A stretch of DNA of 64,000 bases from Gammaproteobacteria bacterium (GCA_026984215.1 JALSSO010000026.1:1-64000), one strand, 5' to 3'; positions 35,098 to 44,132 are shown, counted from the stretch's first letter. Made by a program: numbers and translations. The notes: generated by a model not told the origin, from the sequence alone.

Positions 35098-35750
35098 GCG
35101 CAGCGCCCGAGGCGACGCTCCTGCTGGCGCCGGGCTGCCCCTACTGCCCCCAGGTGCTGGCCGCGCTCTCCGAACTCGTGAAGCAGGGCGTGCTGGGACG
35201 GCTCGAGGTGGTCAACATCGCCGTGCACCCCGAGGCCGCCGAGGCGGTGGGCACACGCTCGGTGCCCTGGATCCGCATCGGCCCCTACGAGCTCACGGGC
35301 AATCACGGCGCCGCGGAACTACGGCAGTGGGCCGAGCGCGCCGCGCGCGGCGAGGGTATCGCCGCCTGGTACCACGACGCCCTGCAGGGCGGTCGTCTGC
35401 AAGAGGCGCTGGCACGAGTCAAGCGCAACCCCGAGGAACTGGAAGACCTCCTGGGCCTGCTGGAGCATCCCCCTGGAGACGAGGAACTCCCCATCACGGT
35501 GCGCATCGGCATCTCCGCCATCGTCGAGGACTTGGCCGGAACGGAGCTGCTGAAACGCGTGCGTCCCATGCTCGAGCGGCTCACACGCTCCCCCGAGGCC
35601 GCCACGCGCGCCGACGCCGCCCATTACCTGGGGCTGGTGGGTGACCCTTCGGTGGCCTCAATCCTGCGCCCCCTGACCGAGGACGAGGCCGAACAGGTGC
35701 GCGAGATCGCCCGCGAGGCCCTGGAGTCCGTGGGCCACACGATCCATTGA
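35094..35750 (+). CDS. Thioredoxin-like domain fused to HEAT repeats
   Basis: 218 residues. The first half (about 1-80) is a thioredoxin/glutaredoxin-like fold with the redox motif CPYC at 15-18 and a cis-Pro region VPWIRIG. The second half (about 110-218) shows paired helices like HEAT repeats, ending SVASILRPLTEDEAEQVREIAREALESVG. The CPYC motif suggests dithiol chemistry, with the HEAT part providing the partner-binding surface; this is inference. It lies between the SnoaL-like and PhyH genes. Confidence 0.75.
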   Translation: MSAAPEATLLLAPGCPYCPQVLAALSELVKQGVLGRLEVVNIAVHPEAAEAVGTRSVPWIRIGPYELTGNHGAAELRQWAERAARGEGIAAWYHDALQGGRLQEALARVKRNPEELEDLLGLLEHPPGDEELPITVRIGISAIVEDLAGTELLKRVRPMLERLTRSPEAATRADAAHYLGLVGDPSVASILRPLTEDEAEQVREIAREALESVGHTIH

Positions 35751-35783
35751 AACGACGCTTGCACCCGAACTGCCGAACGCACC

Positions 35784-36536
35784 ATGAAGATCCTCGCCCC
35801 AGAGCAACGCGAAGCCTTCGACCGGGACGGGTTCATCGTCCTGCGGGGGTTCTACTCACCGGAAGAAATGCGCCGCATCCGGGCCTGGGTGGATGAGGTG
35901 CAACACTGGCCCGACGCCCCCGGCCGTTGGTGGCGCTACTATGAACCGTCCCTGAACGAACCGGGCCGACGCCTGCTCAACCGCGTGGAGCATTTCTACG
36001 ATTACCATCCCGGACTGCGCCGGCTCATGGACGGCAGACTGCGCGAGGTGGTCGCGGAGTTGCTGGGTGAGCCGGCGGTCCTATTCAAGGAGAAGATCAA
36101 CTTCAAGTTGCCGGGTGGCGACGGCTTCAAGCCCCACCAGGACCACCAGGCTGGATGGGGACGCTACGCGCGCCTGTGTATTTCGGCGCTGGTGGGGATC
36201 GACCGGGCGACCGTCGAGAACGGGTGCCTGGAGATCGCACCGGACCAGCACAGACAGGGGATGTTCGCGGAGTGGGAGCCACTGAGCGAGGCGGACATGG
36301 CGCGGATGACCTTCGTCGCCTGCCCCACCGAACCCGGAGACGTGGTGCTTTTCGACTCGTTCACCCCCCACGGCTCCAAGCCCAATCGCACCAACCGATC
36401 CCGGCGGCTCCTGTTCATCACCTACAACGGCCTCTCCGAGGGCGATCAACGCCGGCGTTATTACGCCGACAAGCGGGCCAGTTACCCGCAGGACTGCGAG
36501 CGCGAACCCGACCGCGAGTACGTCTTCCGCGTCTGA
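35784..36536 (+). CDS. Phytanoyl-CoA dioxygenase (PhyH) family oxygenase
   Basis: 250-residue Fe(II)/2-oxoglutarate oxygenase. FDRDGFIVLRGF is the usual start; KPHQDHQAGW gives the first iron His and Asp, TPHGSKPN the second His, and NRSRR the Arg that holds 2-oxoglutarate. FKEKINFKLPGGDGF resembles members acting on small amines or phosphonates, but the substrate is not assignable. It follows the thioredoxin-HEAT gene by 33 bases. Confidence 0.88.
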   Translation: MKILAPEQREAFDRDGFIVLRGFYSPEEMRRIRAWVDEVQHWPDAPGRWWRYYEPSLNEPGRRLLNRVEHFYDYHPGLRRLMDGRLREVVAELLGEPAVLFKEKINFKLPGGDGFKPHQDHQAGWGRYARLCISALVGIDRATVENGCLEIAPDQHRQGMFAEWEPLSEADMARMTFVACPTEPGDVVLFDSFTPHGSKPNRTNRSRRLLFITYNGLSEGDQRRRYYADKRASYPQDCEREPDREYVFRV

Positions 36537-36685
36537 ACCTCACGATTTCCATCCCTCCCCTCGGGCTCCCTGAACCACCGGAGCCTGCCACGTCGCTTCC
36601 ACCCCCCGTGACCGGTGTCCGAAAACGCCGTTTTTAGGCCCGTTGTCCCAATCCGTTGTAGGCGCAGCCGTCTATCACAATTTTT

Positions 36686-36716
36686 CATATTATGCAATGA
36701 CATGATTCAAAATATG
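36686..36716 (+). promoter_or_regulatory. A+T-rich promoter island with a CATATT/AATATG inverted repeat upstream of fccA
   Basis: The 262-bp gap 36537-36798 carries an unusually A+T-rich patch at about 36676-36725. Arms CATATT (36686-36691) and AATATG (36711-36716) are inverted around 19 bases, and TATTAT (36688-36693) is a possible -10. It lies about 85 bases before fccA. No gene is seen in the gap. Confidence 0.35.
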
Positions 36717-36798
36717 GTTGGATCTCGCTGCGGTTTGAGGCACACTCGGCCACGCTCACCACCAAGACAACCCGTCCCATCCTCAGGAGGAAAAGACC

Positions 36799-37167
36799 GT
36801 GAACAAACACAAGAAATCCGTGTACGTGGCGGTCGCGCTCTCGGCAGCCTACGTGACCGCGGCCTGCGCCAGCCCCGAGGCCGGCAAAACGGCCCTCAAG
36901 GCCCAGGCTTCCGCCCATCGATCGGTGGATGCCTCCGGCGAAGCCATCGGCCGCACCTGTGCCGGCTGTCACGCGCTCAGCAAGAAAAACTACAAGGGCT
37001 TCGTTCCCGTCATCGCGGGTATGGAGAAGGACAAGATCGTCGAGAAGATGAAGGCGTTCAAGGCGGGTACGGCCAAGGACGTGACCATCATGGACCGGAT
37101 CGCCAAGGGCTATTCGGACGCCGAGATCGAGGCCGTGGCGGCCTATTACGCCAAGATGAAACACTGA
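36799..37167 (+). CDS. fccA: Flavocytochrome c sulfide dehydrogenase, cytochrome subunit
   Basis: 122-residue periplasmic monoheme cytochrome. The N-terminal hydrophobic segment (VYVAVALSAAYVTAAC) is a signal, possibly lipoprotein-like because of AAC. Heme motif CAGCH near residues 55-59; a MEKDKI or IMDR methionine is the likely sixth ligand. It pairs with FccB 20 bases downstream to oxidise sulfide and pass electrons to the chain. GTG 36799 has AGGAGG 8 bases upstream. Confidence 0.88.
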   Translation: MNKHKKSVYVAVALSAAYVTAACASPEAGKTALKAQASAHRSVDASGEAIGRTCAGCHALSKKNYKGFVPVIAGMEKDKIVEKMKAFKAGTAKDVTIMDRIAKGYSDAEIEAVAAYYAKMKH

Positions 37168-37186
37168 CACCGGGAGGACAGGCACC

Positions 37187-38470
37187 ATGGCTGGCATTTC
37201 CAGACGCGATTTCATCCGCGCCGCAGGCGGCGGCGTGGCCTTGGGCTCGCTGCTGTTCGGCGTCTCCAACGCGCGGGCGGGCGGTGGTCACGTGGTGGTC
37301 ATCGGCGGTGGTTTCGGCGGCGCCACGGCGGCCAAGTACATACGGCTCATCGATCCGACCGTCGAGGTGACGCTGATCGAGCCGGCGAAGACCTACGTCA
37401 CCTGTCCCGGGTCGAACTGGGTCATCGGCGGCCTGCGCAAGATCGGCCAGATCACCATGACCTACGACGGACTGAAAAGGCACGGGGTGAAGGTCGTCCA
37501 CGACATGGTCACCCATGTGGATCCCGACAAGCGCAGCGTGAAGCTGAAATCGGGTGGCACCCTCACCTATGACCGGCTGGTGGTCTCACCAGGCATCGAT
37601 TTCAAATGGGGCAAGGGCTACACCGAGGCGGTCAGCCAGGCGATCCCCCACGCCTGGAAGGCCGGCCCCCAGACCACCCTGCTGCGCAAGCAGCTCGAGG
37701 CCATGCCCGACGGCGGCACCTTCATCATCGTGCCACCCAACAACCCGTTCCGTTGCCCGCCGGGGCCCGCCGAGCGGATCTCCATGGTGGCCCACTACTT
37801 CAAGAAGCACAAACCCAAGGCCAAGATCATCGCCCTGGACCCCAAGGGCAAGTTCTCCAAACAGGGGCTGTTCATCGAGGGCTGGAAGAAGCTCTACGGC
37901 TTCGGCACCGAAAACAGCATGATCGACTACCACCAGACCGTGGAAATCGAAGAAATCGATCCCAAGACGCGGACGGTGGTCACGGGGGTGGACGAATTCA
38001 AGGCCGATGTCCTGAACTTCATCCCCGATCAGAAAGCCGGCGCCATCGCACGGGCCACCGGGCTGGCCGGCGACGGCGACTGGTGTCCCATCGACGGGCG
38101 AACCTTCGAGTCCACCCTGATCAAGGGCATCCATGTGATCGGCGACTCCTCCATTGCCAAGCCGTTGCCCAAATCGGGCTTTGCGGCCAACTCCGAGGCC
38201 AAGGTCTGCGCGGCGGCCGTGGTGGCGCTGCTCCAGGACCGTCCGGTTCCAGAGCCCTCCTGGGTCAACACCTGCTACTCGCTGGTGGCACCCGACTACG
38301 GGATCTCCGTGGCCATGGTCTACGAGATCGACCACGCCACGGGCAAGATCGCCAAGGTCAAGGGCTCGGGCGGGCTGAGTCCCGCCGATGCGCCGCAGAA
38401 AGTGCGCAAGAACGAGGCGCTCTACGCCCAGAGCTGGTGGATGACCATCACCGCCGATACCTGGGGCTGA
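37187..38470 (+). CDS. fccB: Flavocytochrome c sulfide dehydrogenase, flavin subunit
   Basis: 427-residue periplasmic FAD protein oxidising sulfide to sulfur. Twin-arginine signal SRRDFIRAAGG, with cleavage expected after residue 31. GGHVVVIGGGFGGATAA is the FAD fold. YVTCPGSN has C73, which is residue 42 of the mature chain and matches the Cys that binds FAD covalently in Allochromatium FccB. NNPFRCPPG (C190) and NTCYSLV give the redox-active disulfide pair. ATG 37187 follows GGGAGGA. The intact cysteines argue for true FCSD rather than another SQR-like enzyme. Confidence 0.93.
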   Translation: MAGISRRDFIRAAGGGVALGSLLFGVSNARAGGGHVVVIGGGFGGATAAKYIRLIDPTVEVTLIEPAKTYVTCPGSNWVIGGLRKIGQITMTYDGLKRHGVKVVHDMVTHVDPDKRSVKLKSGGTLTYDRLVVSPGIDFKWGKGYTEAVSQAIPHAWKAGPQTTLLRKQLEAMPDGGTFIIVPPNNPFRCPPGPAERISMVAHYFKKHKPKAKIIALDPKGKFSKQGLFIEGWKKLYGFGTENSMIDYHQTVEIEEIDPKTRTVVTGVDEFKADVLNFIPDQKAGAIARATGLAGDGDWCPIDGRTFESTLIKGIHVIGDSSIAKPLPKSGFAANSEAKVCAAAVVALLQDRPVPEPSWVNTCYSLVAPDYGISVAMVYEIDHATGKIAKVKGSGGLSPADAPQKVRKNEALYAQSWWMTITADTWG

Positions 38471-38504
38471 CCGGGCGGGTGTTGTCGCGACACCGCGTCC
38501 ATCC

Positions 38505-38533
38505 AAGCGGCCCGGCCGCGAGCCGGGCCGCTT
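38505..38533. terminator. Shared terminator between fccB and alr
   Basis: Perfect 12-bp inverted repeat (aagcggcccggc, 38505-38516, against 38522-38533) around a 5-base loop, in the 88-bp convergent gap. Strong stem with short A/T ends; no long T run. Confidence 0.6.
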
Positions 38534-38558
38534 CGTCTCGGGCGACACACCCGACCTT

Positions 38559-39629
38559 TCAGGTGACACAGCGCCCCGCCGCGCAGAGCAGTTCGTAGGG
38601 GATGGTGCCGGCCCGTCGGGCCACCTCGTCCACCCGGACCTCCTCACCCCAGAGCACGGCCTCGTCCCCGATCCGAGGCGCGGGCAGGCCGCGCAGATCC
38701 ACCGTGATCATGTCCATGGAGATCCGCCCCACCACCCGTGCCGGCCTCCCCCCGATGAAAACGGGCGTTTGCGGGGGGACATGGCGAGGGTAGCCGTCCG
38801 CGTACCCCGCCGCCACCACGGCCACGTCCATGTCCTCCGGACAGACCCAGGTGGCGCCGTAGCCCACCGCATCCCCCGCGCGCAGGCGCCGCACCGCGAT
38901 CACCGGGGCCGACAGGCGCATGGCCGGCCGCCAGGCCAGGCCATCCCGTTGCGCCCCGCCGAGCAAGGGCCAGGCCCCGTAGAGCAAAAGCCCCGGCCGG
39001 ATCCAGCCGGCGCGCGTCTGCGGAAACGCCAGCAGGGCCGCCGAGTTGGCGATGCTCGACTCGCCACGCAGTCCTTCCGTGACCGCGTGAAAGCGCCGCA
39101 GCTGCGCATGGGTGAATTCGGGATGAGCGGCATCGTCGGCGCAGGCCAGGTGGGTCATCAGTACCGGCGGCCGCAGGCAGTTGACATGGTCCTCCAGACG
39201 CCGCCACGCCTCCCGGAACGGCCCGGCCTCCAGCCCCAGGCGATGCATGCCCGTGTCCAGCTTGAGCCACACCCCCACCGGGGCGGGCAAAGACGCCGCG
39301 GTCAGCCGCTCCACTTGCCAGTCCTGGTGGACCACCGTCCACAGACCGAGACGCGATATCGCCGCCAGTTCCTCGTCGTTGCGGAAGCCTCCGAGCACCA
39401 GGACCGGCTGCCTGACCCCGGCCTCGCGCAACTGGACCGCCTCGGCCAGATTGGCCACGCCGAAGGCGTCGGCCTCGCCCAGCGCGCGGGCCACCGTCAC
39501 CGCCCCATGGCCATAGGCATTGGCCTTGACGACGGCCAGCACCCGCGCCCGCGGGGCGAGCGAACGGATACGCGCCAGGTTGGCGCGCAGGGCCCCGGAG
39601 CAGACCGTCACCCGCGCCAGGCGCGTCAT
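38559..39629 (-). CDS. alr: Alanine racemase
   Basis: 356-residue PLP enzyme making D-alanine for peptidoglycan. VKANAYGHGA carries the catalytic lysine; GAVGYGATW-like and GRISMDMITVDLRG regions hold the catalytic Tyr and dimer contacts. Length matches biosynthetic Alr (about 360). ATG 39629 overlaps the dnaB stop (ATGA); the dnaB-alr order is common in gammaproteobacteria. Confidence 0.95.
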   Translation of the reverse strand: MTRLARVTVCSGALRANLARIRSLAPRARVLAVVKANAYGHGAVTVARALGEADAFGVANLAEAVQLREAGVRQPVLVLGGFRNDEELAAISRLGLWTVVHQDWQVERLTAASLPAPVGVWLKLDTGMHRLGLEAGPFREAWRRLEDHVNCLRPPVLMTHLACADDAAHPEFTHAQLRRFHAVTEGLRGESSIANSAALLAFPQTRAGWIRPGLLLYGAWPLLGGAQRDGLAWRPAMRLSAPVIAVRRLRAGDAVGYGATWVCPEDMDVAVVAAGYADGYPRHVPPQTPVFIGGRPARVVGRISMDMITVDLRGLPAPRIGDEAVLWGEEVRVDEVARRAGTIPYELLCAAGRCVT

Positions 39630-41011
39630 TCCGTATACATTTCCGGTGCGTAGTTCTCGAAGCTCGTGTACTGTCCCAGGAAGGTGAGTTTCACGGTCCC
39701 CACCGGCCCGTTGCGTTGCTTGCCGATAATAATCTCCGCGATCCCCTTCTCGTTGGTGTCCTCGTTGTAGACCTCGTCGCGATAGATGAACACGATCAGA
39801 TCCGCATCCTGTTCGATGGCGCCCGATTCCCTGAGATCCGACATGATCGGACGCTTGTTGGGACGGTTCTCCAGGCTGCGGTTGAGCTGGGACAGGGCGA
39901 TGATCGGGCAATTGAGCTCCTTGGCCAGGGACTTGAGGGAACGCGAGATTTCGGAGATCTCGGTGGCCCGGTTCTCGGTGGTCCCCGACACCTGCATGAG
40001 CTGGAGATAATCGATGACGATCAGCTGCAGATCGTGCTCGCGCTTGAGCCGGCGGGCACGGGCCCGGATCTCGGTCGGGGTGAGGCCGGCGGTGTCGTCG
40101 ATGAAGATGGAGGTCTCGCTCAGCATGGACACGGCACTGGACAAGCGCGGCCAGTCTTCCTCCTGGAGCCGGCCGCTGCGCAGGCGCTGCTGGTCGATGC
40201 GCCCGAGGGAGGAGAGCAGCCGCATGGTGAGCTGCTCGCCGGGCATCTCCATGGAGAACACGGCCACGGCCACCTGCTTCTTCAGTGCGGCGTACTGGGC
40301 CACGTTGAGCGCGAAGCTGGTCTTGCCCATGGAGGGCCGGCCCGCGACGATGATCAGGTCGCCGGGTTGCAGCCCCGAAGTCATCAGGTCGAACTCGGTG
40401 TAACCTGTGGGCAGCCCCGTGATGGGTTCGTCCTTCTCGAACAACTCGTCGATGCGCTCGACGGTGCTGGCCAGAAGCTGCTTGATGTTACGGAAACCCT
40501 GGCGGCTGCGGCTGCCTTGCTCGGCGATGCGGAACACCTTCTGTTCGGCCTCGTCGAGCAGGGTCTTGGGGTCCCGCCCGTCCGGGTTGAAGGCGCTGTC
40601 GGCGATCTCGCTCCCCACCGCGATGAGCTGCCGCAGCACGGACTTTTCCCGGACGATGTCGGCATAGGCCCGGATGTTCGCCGCGCTGGGCGTGCTCCGG
40701 GCGAGCTCCGCCACGTAGGGCACGATGGCGGCCTCATCGAGCTCGCTGTGCTCCTTCAGCCAGTGGGTGACCGTGATGAGGTCGACGGGCTGGTCCCGGT
40801 TGACCAGATCCGCGATGGCCCGGAACAGGATACGATGATCGTGCCGGTAGAAGTCTTCTTCGCTCAGCCGGTCCGCGATGGCATCCCAGGCAGCCGGCTC
40901 CAACAGCAGGCCGCCCAAGACCGACTGCTCCGCCTCCAGGGCATGGGGCGGCACCTTGAGCGAGGCGGAATTCGTGGGCCGCCGGGACGGCTGGATCATC
41001 GACTGTGACAT
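39626..41011 (-). CDS. dnaB: Replicative DNA helicase
   Basis: 461-residue hexameric helicase. N-terminal DnaB domain (about residues 15-125, PPHALEAEQSVLGGLLLE), linker, then a RecA-like core with Walker A GRPSMGKTS, Walker B LIVIDYLQLM and the LSQLNRSLE arginine-finger region. No intein is present. Start: ATG 41011 is used; ATG 41044 would add a Pro-rich lead, and neither has a convincing Shine-Dalgarno. It follows rplI and precedes alr. Confidence 0.95.
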   Translation of the reverse strand: MSQSMIQPSRRPTNSASLKVPPHALEAEQSVLGGLLLEPAAWDAIADRLSEEDFYRHDHRILFRAIADLVNRDQPVDLITVTHWLKEHSELDEAAIVPYVAELARSTPSAANIRAYADIVREKSVLRQLIAVGSEIADSAFNPDGRDPKTLLDEAEQKVFRIAEQGSRSRQGFRNIKQLLASTVERIDELFEKDEPITGLPTGYTEFDLMTSGLQPGDLIIVAGRPSMGKTSFALNVAQYAALKKQVAVAVFSMEMPGEQLTMRLLSSLGRIDQQRLRSGRLQEEDWPRLSSAVSMLSETSIFIDDTAGLTPTEIRARARRLKREHDLQLIVIDYLQLMQVSGTTENRATEISEISRSLKSLAKELNCPIIALSQLNRSLENRPNKRPIMSDLRESGAIEQDADLIVFIYRDEVYNEDTNEKGIAEIIIGKQRNGPVGTVKLTFLGQYTSFENYAPEMYTE

Positions 41012-41119
41012 GGGTCCGACAGGGGTTGGCGGCGCCCGCGGCATTCCCGCCCGGGCACGCCAGGGATCCTACCGCGGCCCGCCGCGGCGGACCAGCCCTG
41101 GAAGGAACGCCCGCCCCGA

Positions 41120-41569
41120 CTACTCGGCGATGACGATCACCTTGATCGTCGCGTTGACGTCGGTGTGCAGGTGCAACGTGATCTCCCGCTCGCCCACCTC
41201 GTGGATGGGGCCCTCGGGCATGCGCACTTGGCGCCGCTGGATCTCCACGCCGGTGGCTTCGCTGACCGCCTGCGCGATGTCCACCGGCCCCACGGAGCCG
41301 AACAGCCGGCCTTCGGTGCCCGCTTTGGCCGGGATCGTGATTTCCTGACCTTCGATCTTCTCCCGCTTGGCCTCGGCTTCGGCCAGGGCCTCGGCGGCGG
41401 CCTTTTCCAGCTCCGCGCGACGGGCTTCCAGCTCCTGGATATTCTCGGGCGTGGCGTACTTGGCCTTGCCCTGGGGGACCAGGAAATTGCGCGCATACCC
41501 CGGCTTGACGTTCACCACGTCGCCCAGGTCGCCCAGATTTTCGATCTTCTCCAGCAATATGACTTCCAT
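41120..41569 (-). CDS. rplI: 50S ribosomal protein L9
   Basis: 149 residues, identical in length to E. coli L9. N-terminal domain MEVILLEKIENLGDLGDVVNVKPGYARN, a long central helix rich in Ala, Glu and Lys, and a C-terminal domain that contacts 23S rRNA. AAGGTGA precedes ATG 41569. Part of the rpsF-rpsR-DUF2232-rplI set. Confidence 0.97.
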   Translation of the reverse strand: MEVILLEKIENLGDLGDVVNVKPGYARNFLVPQGKAKYATPENIQELEARRAELEKAAAEALAEAEAKREKIEGQEITIPAKAGTEGRLFGSVGPVDIAQAVSEATGVEIQRRQVRMPEGPIHEVGEREITLHLHTDVNATIKVIVIAE

Positions 41570-41595
41570 CGTCGTCACCTTAGAAATTGGTCGTT

Positions 41596-42501
41596 TCAAC
41601 CCTTTCCATCGCCTCTGGCGATGCGGGCGCGCAGATCGAACAGTCCGTCCACCACGCCCAGCCCCATCACGACCGGCAGCGCCTGGGGGAACACCAATAC
41701 CAGCACCACGTAGAATCCCACCAGCCAGGGCATCGGCCGCGGCGAGCGATGGGCCAGCCAATGCACGAACCCGAGCCCTTCGAAGGCGAACGCAACGAGC
41801 AGGATCAAGGCGATCTCGAACAGGACCGGCTGGTGCCACAGGCTGGCCGCGCCCACCAGCAGCGCCGTCACCAGCGCCGGGCTCCGCCCCAGCCGCAAGC
41901 CGCGAAACTCCTGCCCGAAGCCCCCGGGATTGTACAACAGGGCCTGCCAGGCCCGTCCGATCCACAGCGCCAGCATCGTGGAGACATAGGCCGAGGCCGC
42001 CACCGCGCCCGTGGCCACCGCGGCCAGACTCGCAAGGGCCTTCTCCCGCTCGCCCTCCGCAACCCCCATCTCCTCCAGCGGGCCGGAGAGCCAGGGATCC
42101 AGCACGTGGCGCCACACCGCGGCCGGGTCCGGCACGGCTAGGTGAATGCCCAGCACGGCGAACACGGCCAACGCGGCGCCGACCGCCGTGGCCACGGCCA
42201 GCGAGCGCGTGGCCCCCAACGCCACGGCGCAGATCCAGACCGGAACCCAGTCCACCGCGGAGAGCACCGGGCCGAACCAGGCGCTGCCGAGCAGCGCCAG
42301 GCCCGCCGCCGCCATCACCACCGTGGCGGCCACCAGCACTTCGCCCCCCCGCCGGGCGCCGAAGACCAGGGTCACCAGCGCTAGCGCCCCGCCGCTGAGC
42401 AACATCAGCGGGGGAAAAACGAACGCCGCCGCTGCAAGACCCACCACCATGGCGACGGCCTGCAGCGGACCGCGCACGATGAATTGCGCCAGTGCGCGCA
42501 T
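41596..42501 (-). CDS. DUF2232 membrane protein
   Basis: 301-residue integral membrane protein with about eight helices and no charged catalytic motif. The DUF2232 family is often found between rpsR and rplI in gammaproteobacteria; its function is unknown, with a suggested transporter-like (YbbX/ECF-S-like) fold. GGGGAAGGGA is just before ATG 42501. Confidence 0.85.
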   Translation of the reverse strand: MRALAQFIVRGPLQAVAMVVGLAAAAFVFPPLMLLSGGALALVTLVFGARRGGEVLVAATVVMAAAGLALLGSAWFGPVLSAVDWVPVWICAVALGATRSLAVATAVGAALAVFAVLGIHLAVPDPAAVWRHVLDPWLSGPLEEMGVAEGEREKALASLAAVATGAVAASAYVSTMLALWIGRAWQALLYNPGGFGQEFRGLRLGRSPALVTALLVGAASLWHQPVLFEIALILLVAFAFEGLGFVHWLAHRSPRPMPWLVGFYVVLVLVFPQALPVVMGLGVVDGLFDLRARIARGDGKG

Positions 42502-42545
42502 GTCCCTTCCCCCGCCCGGGCGCAGGCCCGGGAGGCATGCCGTGC

Positions 42546-42770
42546 TCAGTGGCGGTCGGTGTAGGGTAACAGGGCCAGGTAGCGCGCCCGCTTGATCGCT
42601 GTGGCGAGCTGGCGCTGATACTTGGCGCTCGTCCCCGTGATGCGACTGGGAACGATCTTGTAGGTCTCTGAAATGTACGCCTTGAGCAGGTCGAGATCCT
42701 TGTAGTCGATCTCCTTGATGCCCTCGGCCGTGAACCGGCAGTACCGGCGTCTGCGAAAGAAACGTGACAT
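42546..42770 (-). CDS. rpsR: 30S ribosomal protein S18
   Basis: 74 residues with the S18 signature [27 protein letters not shown] and a basic N-terminus ([11 protein letters not shown]). The Cys in RRRYC is the zinc-type residue kept in many bacteria, but the other ligands are absent. Between rpsF and the DUF2232 gene, same strand. Confidence 0.97.
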   Translation of the reverse strand: MSRFFRRRRYCRFTAEGIKEIDYKDLDLLKAYISETYKIVPSRITGTSAKYQRQLATAIKRARYLALLPYTDRH

Positions 42771-42863
42771 CGGAATCGTCCTCTATCGAATGAAACACGG
42801 CGTCCCGCAACACCCGATGGCGCGTGCGGGAAGACCCACGACTCGAGCTTCGAGGCCGCGGGT

Positions 42864-43256
42864 TCAGCCCTGCGCCGGCCGCTGACCGCCCTCTGCCGCC
42901 CGCTCGCCGCCGCGTGGGCGCTCGGCGGACTTTTCCGCGCGCGCCTTGGCCATGGGCGAGGGTTCGGTGATGGCGCGGTCCCGCTTGATGACCAAATCCC
43001 GCAGCACCGCGTCGTTGAAGCGGAACGCGGACTTGAGCTCGTTGAGCACATCGGCGCCACACTCGATGTTCATGAGCACGTAGTGGGCCTTGTGCACCTT
43101 GGCGATGGGATAGGCGAGCTGGCGTCTCCCCCAGTCCTCCAAACGATGGATCCGGCCACCGCCACCCTCGATCATGCCGCGATAGCGCTCGATCATCGCG
43201 GGGACCTGCTCGCTCTGGTCCGGATGGACCAGGAAGACGATTTCATAGTGTCTCAT
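42864..43256 (-). CDS. rpsF: 30S ribosomal protein S6
   Basis: 130 residues. [25 protein letters not shown] begins the ferredoxin-like fold; the C-terminal 30 residues are rich in Glu, Arg and Gly, like the tail that receives glutamates in E. coli. GAGGAGC precedes ATG 43256. First gene of the ribosomal cluster; the promoter is expected in the gap 43257-43657. Confidence 0.97.
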   Translation of the reverse strand: MRHYEIVFLVHPDQSEQVPAMIERYRGMIEGGGGRIHRLEDWGRRQLAYPIAKVHKAHYVLMNIECGADVLNELKSAFRFNDAVLRDLVIKRDRAITEPSPMAKARAEKSAERPRGGERAAEGGQRPAQG

Positions 43257-43451
43257 TCGAAGCTCCTCTCGGGTCGCAGCCTCCCGCCCTGCCCGGCGGT
43301 GAGGCAAGGAGTACATTCTTCCCGCAGCGTTCGTCGAACCGCTCCGGGTGGCTCGGGAAGCGCGCGATTCTACGCCGTACCTCCCCCCTGGCGCAATCGC
43401 CCGAAGCGTCTTTCCGAGGACAAATCGCGTGCGTCCCGGCGCCCGGGGCGT

Positions 43452-43457
43452 TATAGT
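43452..43457 (+). promoter_or_regulatory. Candidate -10 element for slyD
   Basis: TATAGT followed by GGCCGCCGG, about 206 bases before the slyD ATG, in the 401-bp gap between rpsF and slyD. No -35 stands out. The leader after it would hold a 49-codon open frame (43492-43641) and the hairpin at 43608-43626. Confidence 0.35.
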
Positions 43458-43607
43458 GGCCGCCGGAGCCTGTCGATTTTGCGGCGGGGCCATGGTGGAT
43501 ACCCGGGCGTTCCCCGCGCCCATCGTCGATTCGTCCGCGTTGGTTGCACACGAAATCCGCTTTTGCATCTCCCGGCCAGCCCCCTGCGAGACCGCGGGGC
43601 CTCCATA

Positions 43608-43626
43608 CGGCCGCAAGGCGCGGCCG
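43608..43626 (+). promoter_or_regulatory. Hairpin in the slyD leader
   Basis: Perfect 7-bp repeat (cggccgc, 43608-43614, against 43620-43626) around 5 bases, followed by CTTT, 31 bases before slyD. It could be a weak terminator or a 5' leader structure. Confidence 0.4.
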
Positions 43627-43657
43627 CTTTCATATGCCTGAATCAGGAGCTCATTGA

Positions 43658-44122
43658 ATGCAAGTCAGCGATCAAAAAGTCGTTACCCTCAACTATGTCC
43701 TCAAGGACGACGACGGCAATACCATGGACGCCTCCCAGGACGGGACGTTCTCCTACCTCCACGGGGCGCAGAACATCATCCCTGGGCTGGAAAACGCCCT
43801 GACCGGGCGTGAACCCGGCGAAACCCTGTCGGTGGCGATCCCGGCGGCCGAGGCCTATGGCGAGCGCGACCCCTCGCGGATCCAGCCGGTTCCCCGCGAG
43901 ATGTTTCCGGCCGACGTGGACATCCAACCCGGCATGCAGTTCCAAGCCCAGGGCCCCGACGGTCAGACCATGCTGGTCACCGTGGCCGAAGTGCGCGAGG
44001 ATGTGGTGGTCGTGGATGGCAACCACCCGTTGGCCGGCGTCGCATTGAACTTCGACGTGGAGATCATCGACGTCCGGGATGCGACTCCGGAAGAGATCGC
44101 TCACGGACACGTCCACGGCTGA
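43658..44122 (+). CDS. slyD: SlyD-like FKBP-type peptidyl-prolyl isomerase
   Basis: 154-residue cytosolic isomerase and chaperone. FKBP part at both ends with an IF (insert-in-flap) domain around residues 75-120. [22 protein letters not shown] is the family active-site region. The C-terminus HGHVHG is a short His tail, much shorter than E. coli SlyD, so nickel storage is probably reduced. AGGAGC lies 9 bases before the ATG. Confidence 0.92.
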   Translation: MQVSDQKVVTLNYVLKDDDGNTMDASQDGTFSYLHGAQNIIPGLENALTGREPGETLSVAIPAAEAYGERDPSRIQPVPREMFPADVDIQPGMQFQAQGPDGQTMLVTVAEVREDVVVVDGNHPLAGVALNFDVEIIDVRDATPEEIAHGHVHG

Positions 44123-44132
44123 GATCGGGTGT

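Noticed and set aside
34657-36536. PhyH gene as ectoine hydroxylase (ectD)
   Set aside because: No ectABC genes nearby and the sequence around HQD (KPHQDHQAGW) differs from the EctD signature.
43348-43641. 97-codon frame between rpsF and slyD as a gene
   Set aside because: No family resemblance and no ribosome-binding site for the long form; only the shorter 49-codon frame is mentioned as a possible leader peptide.
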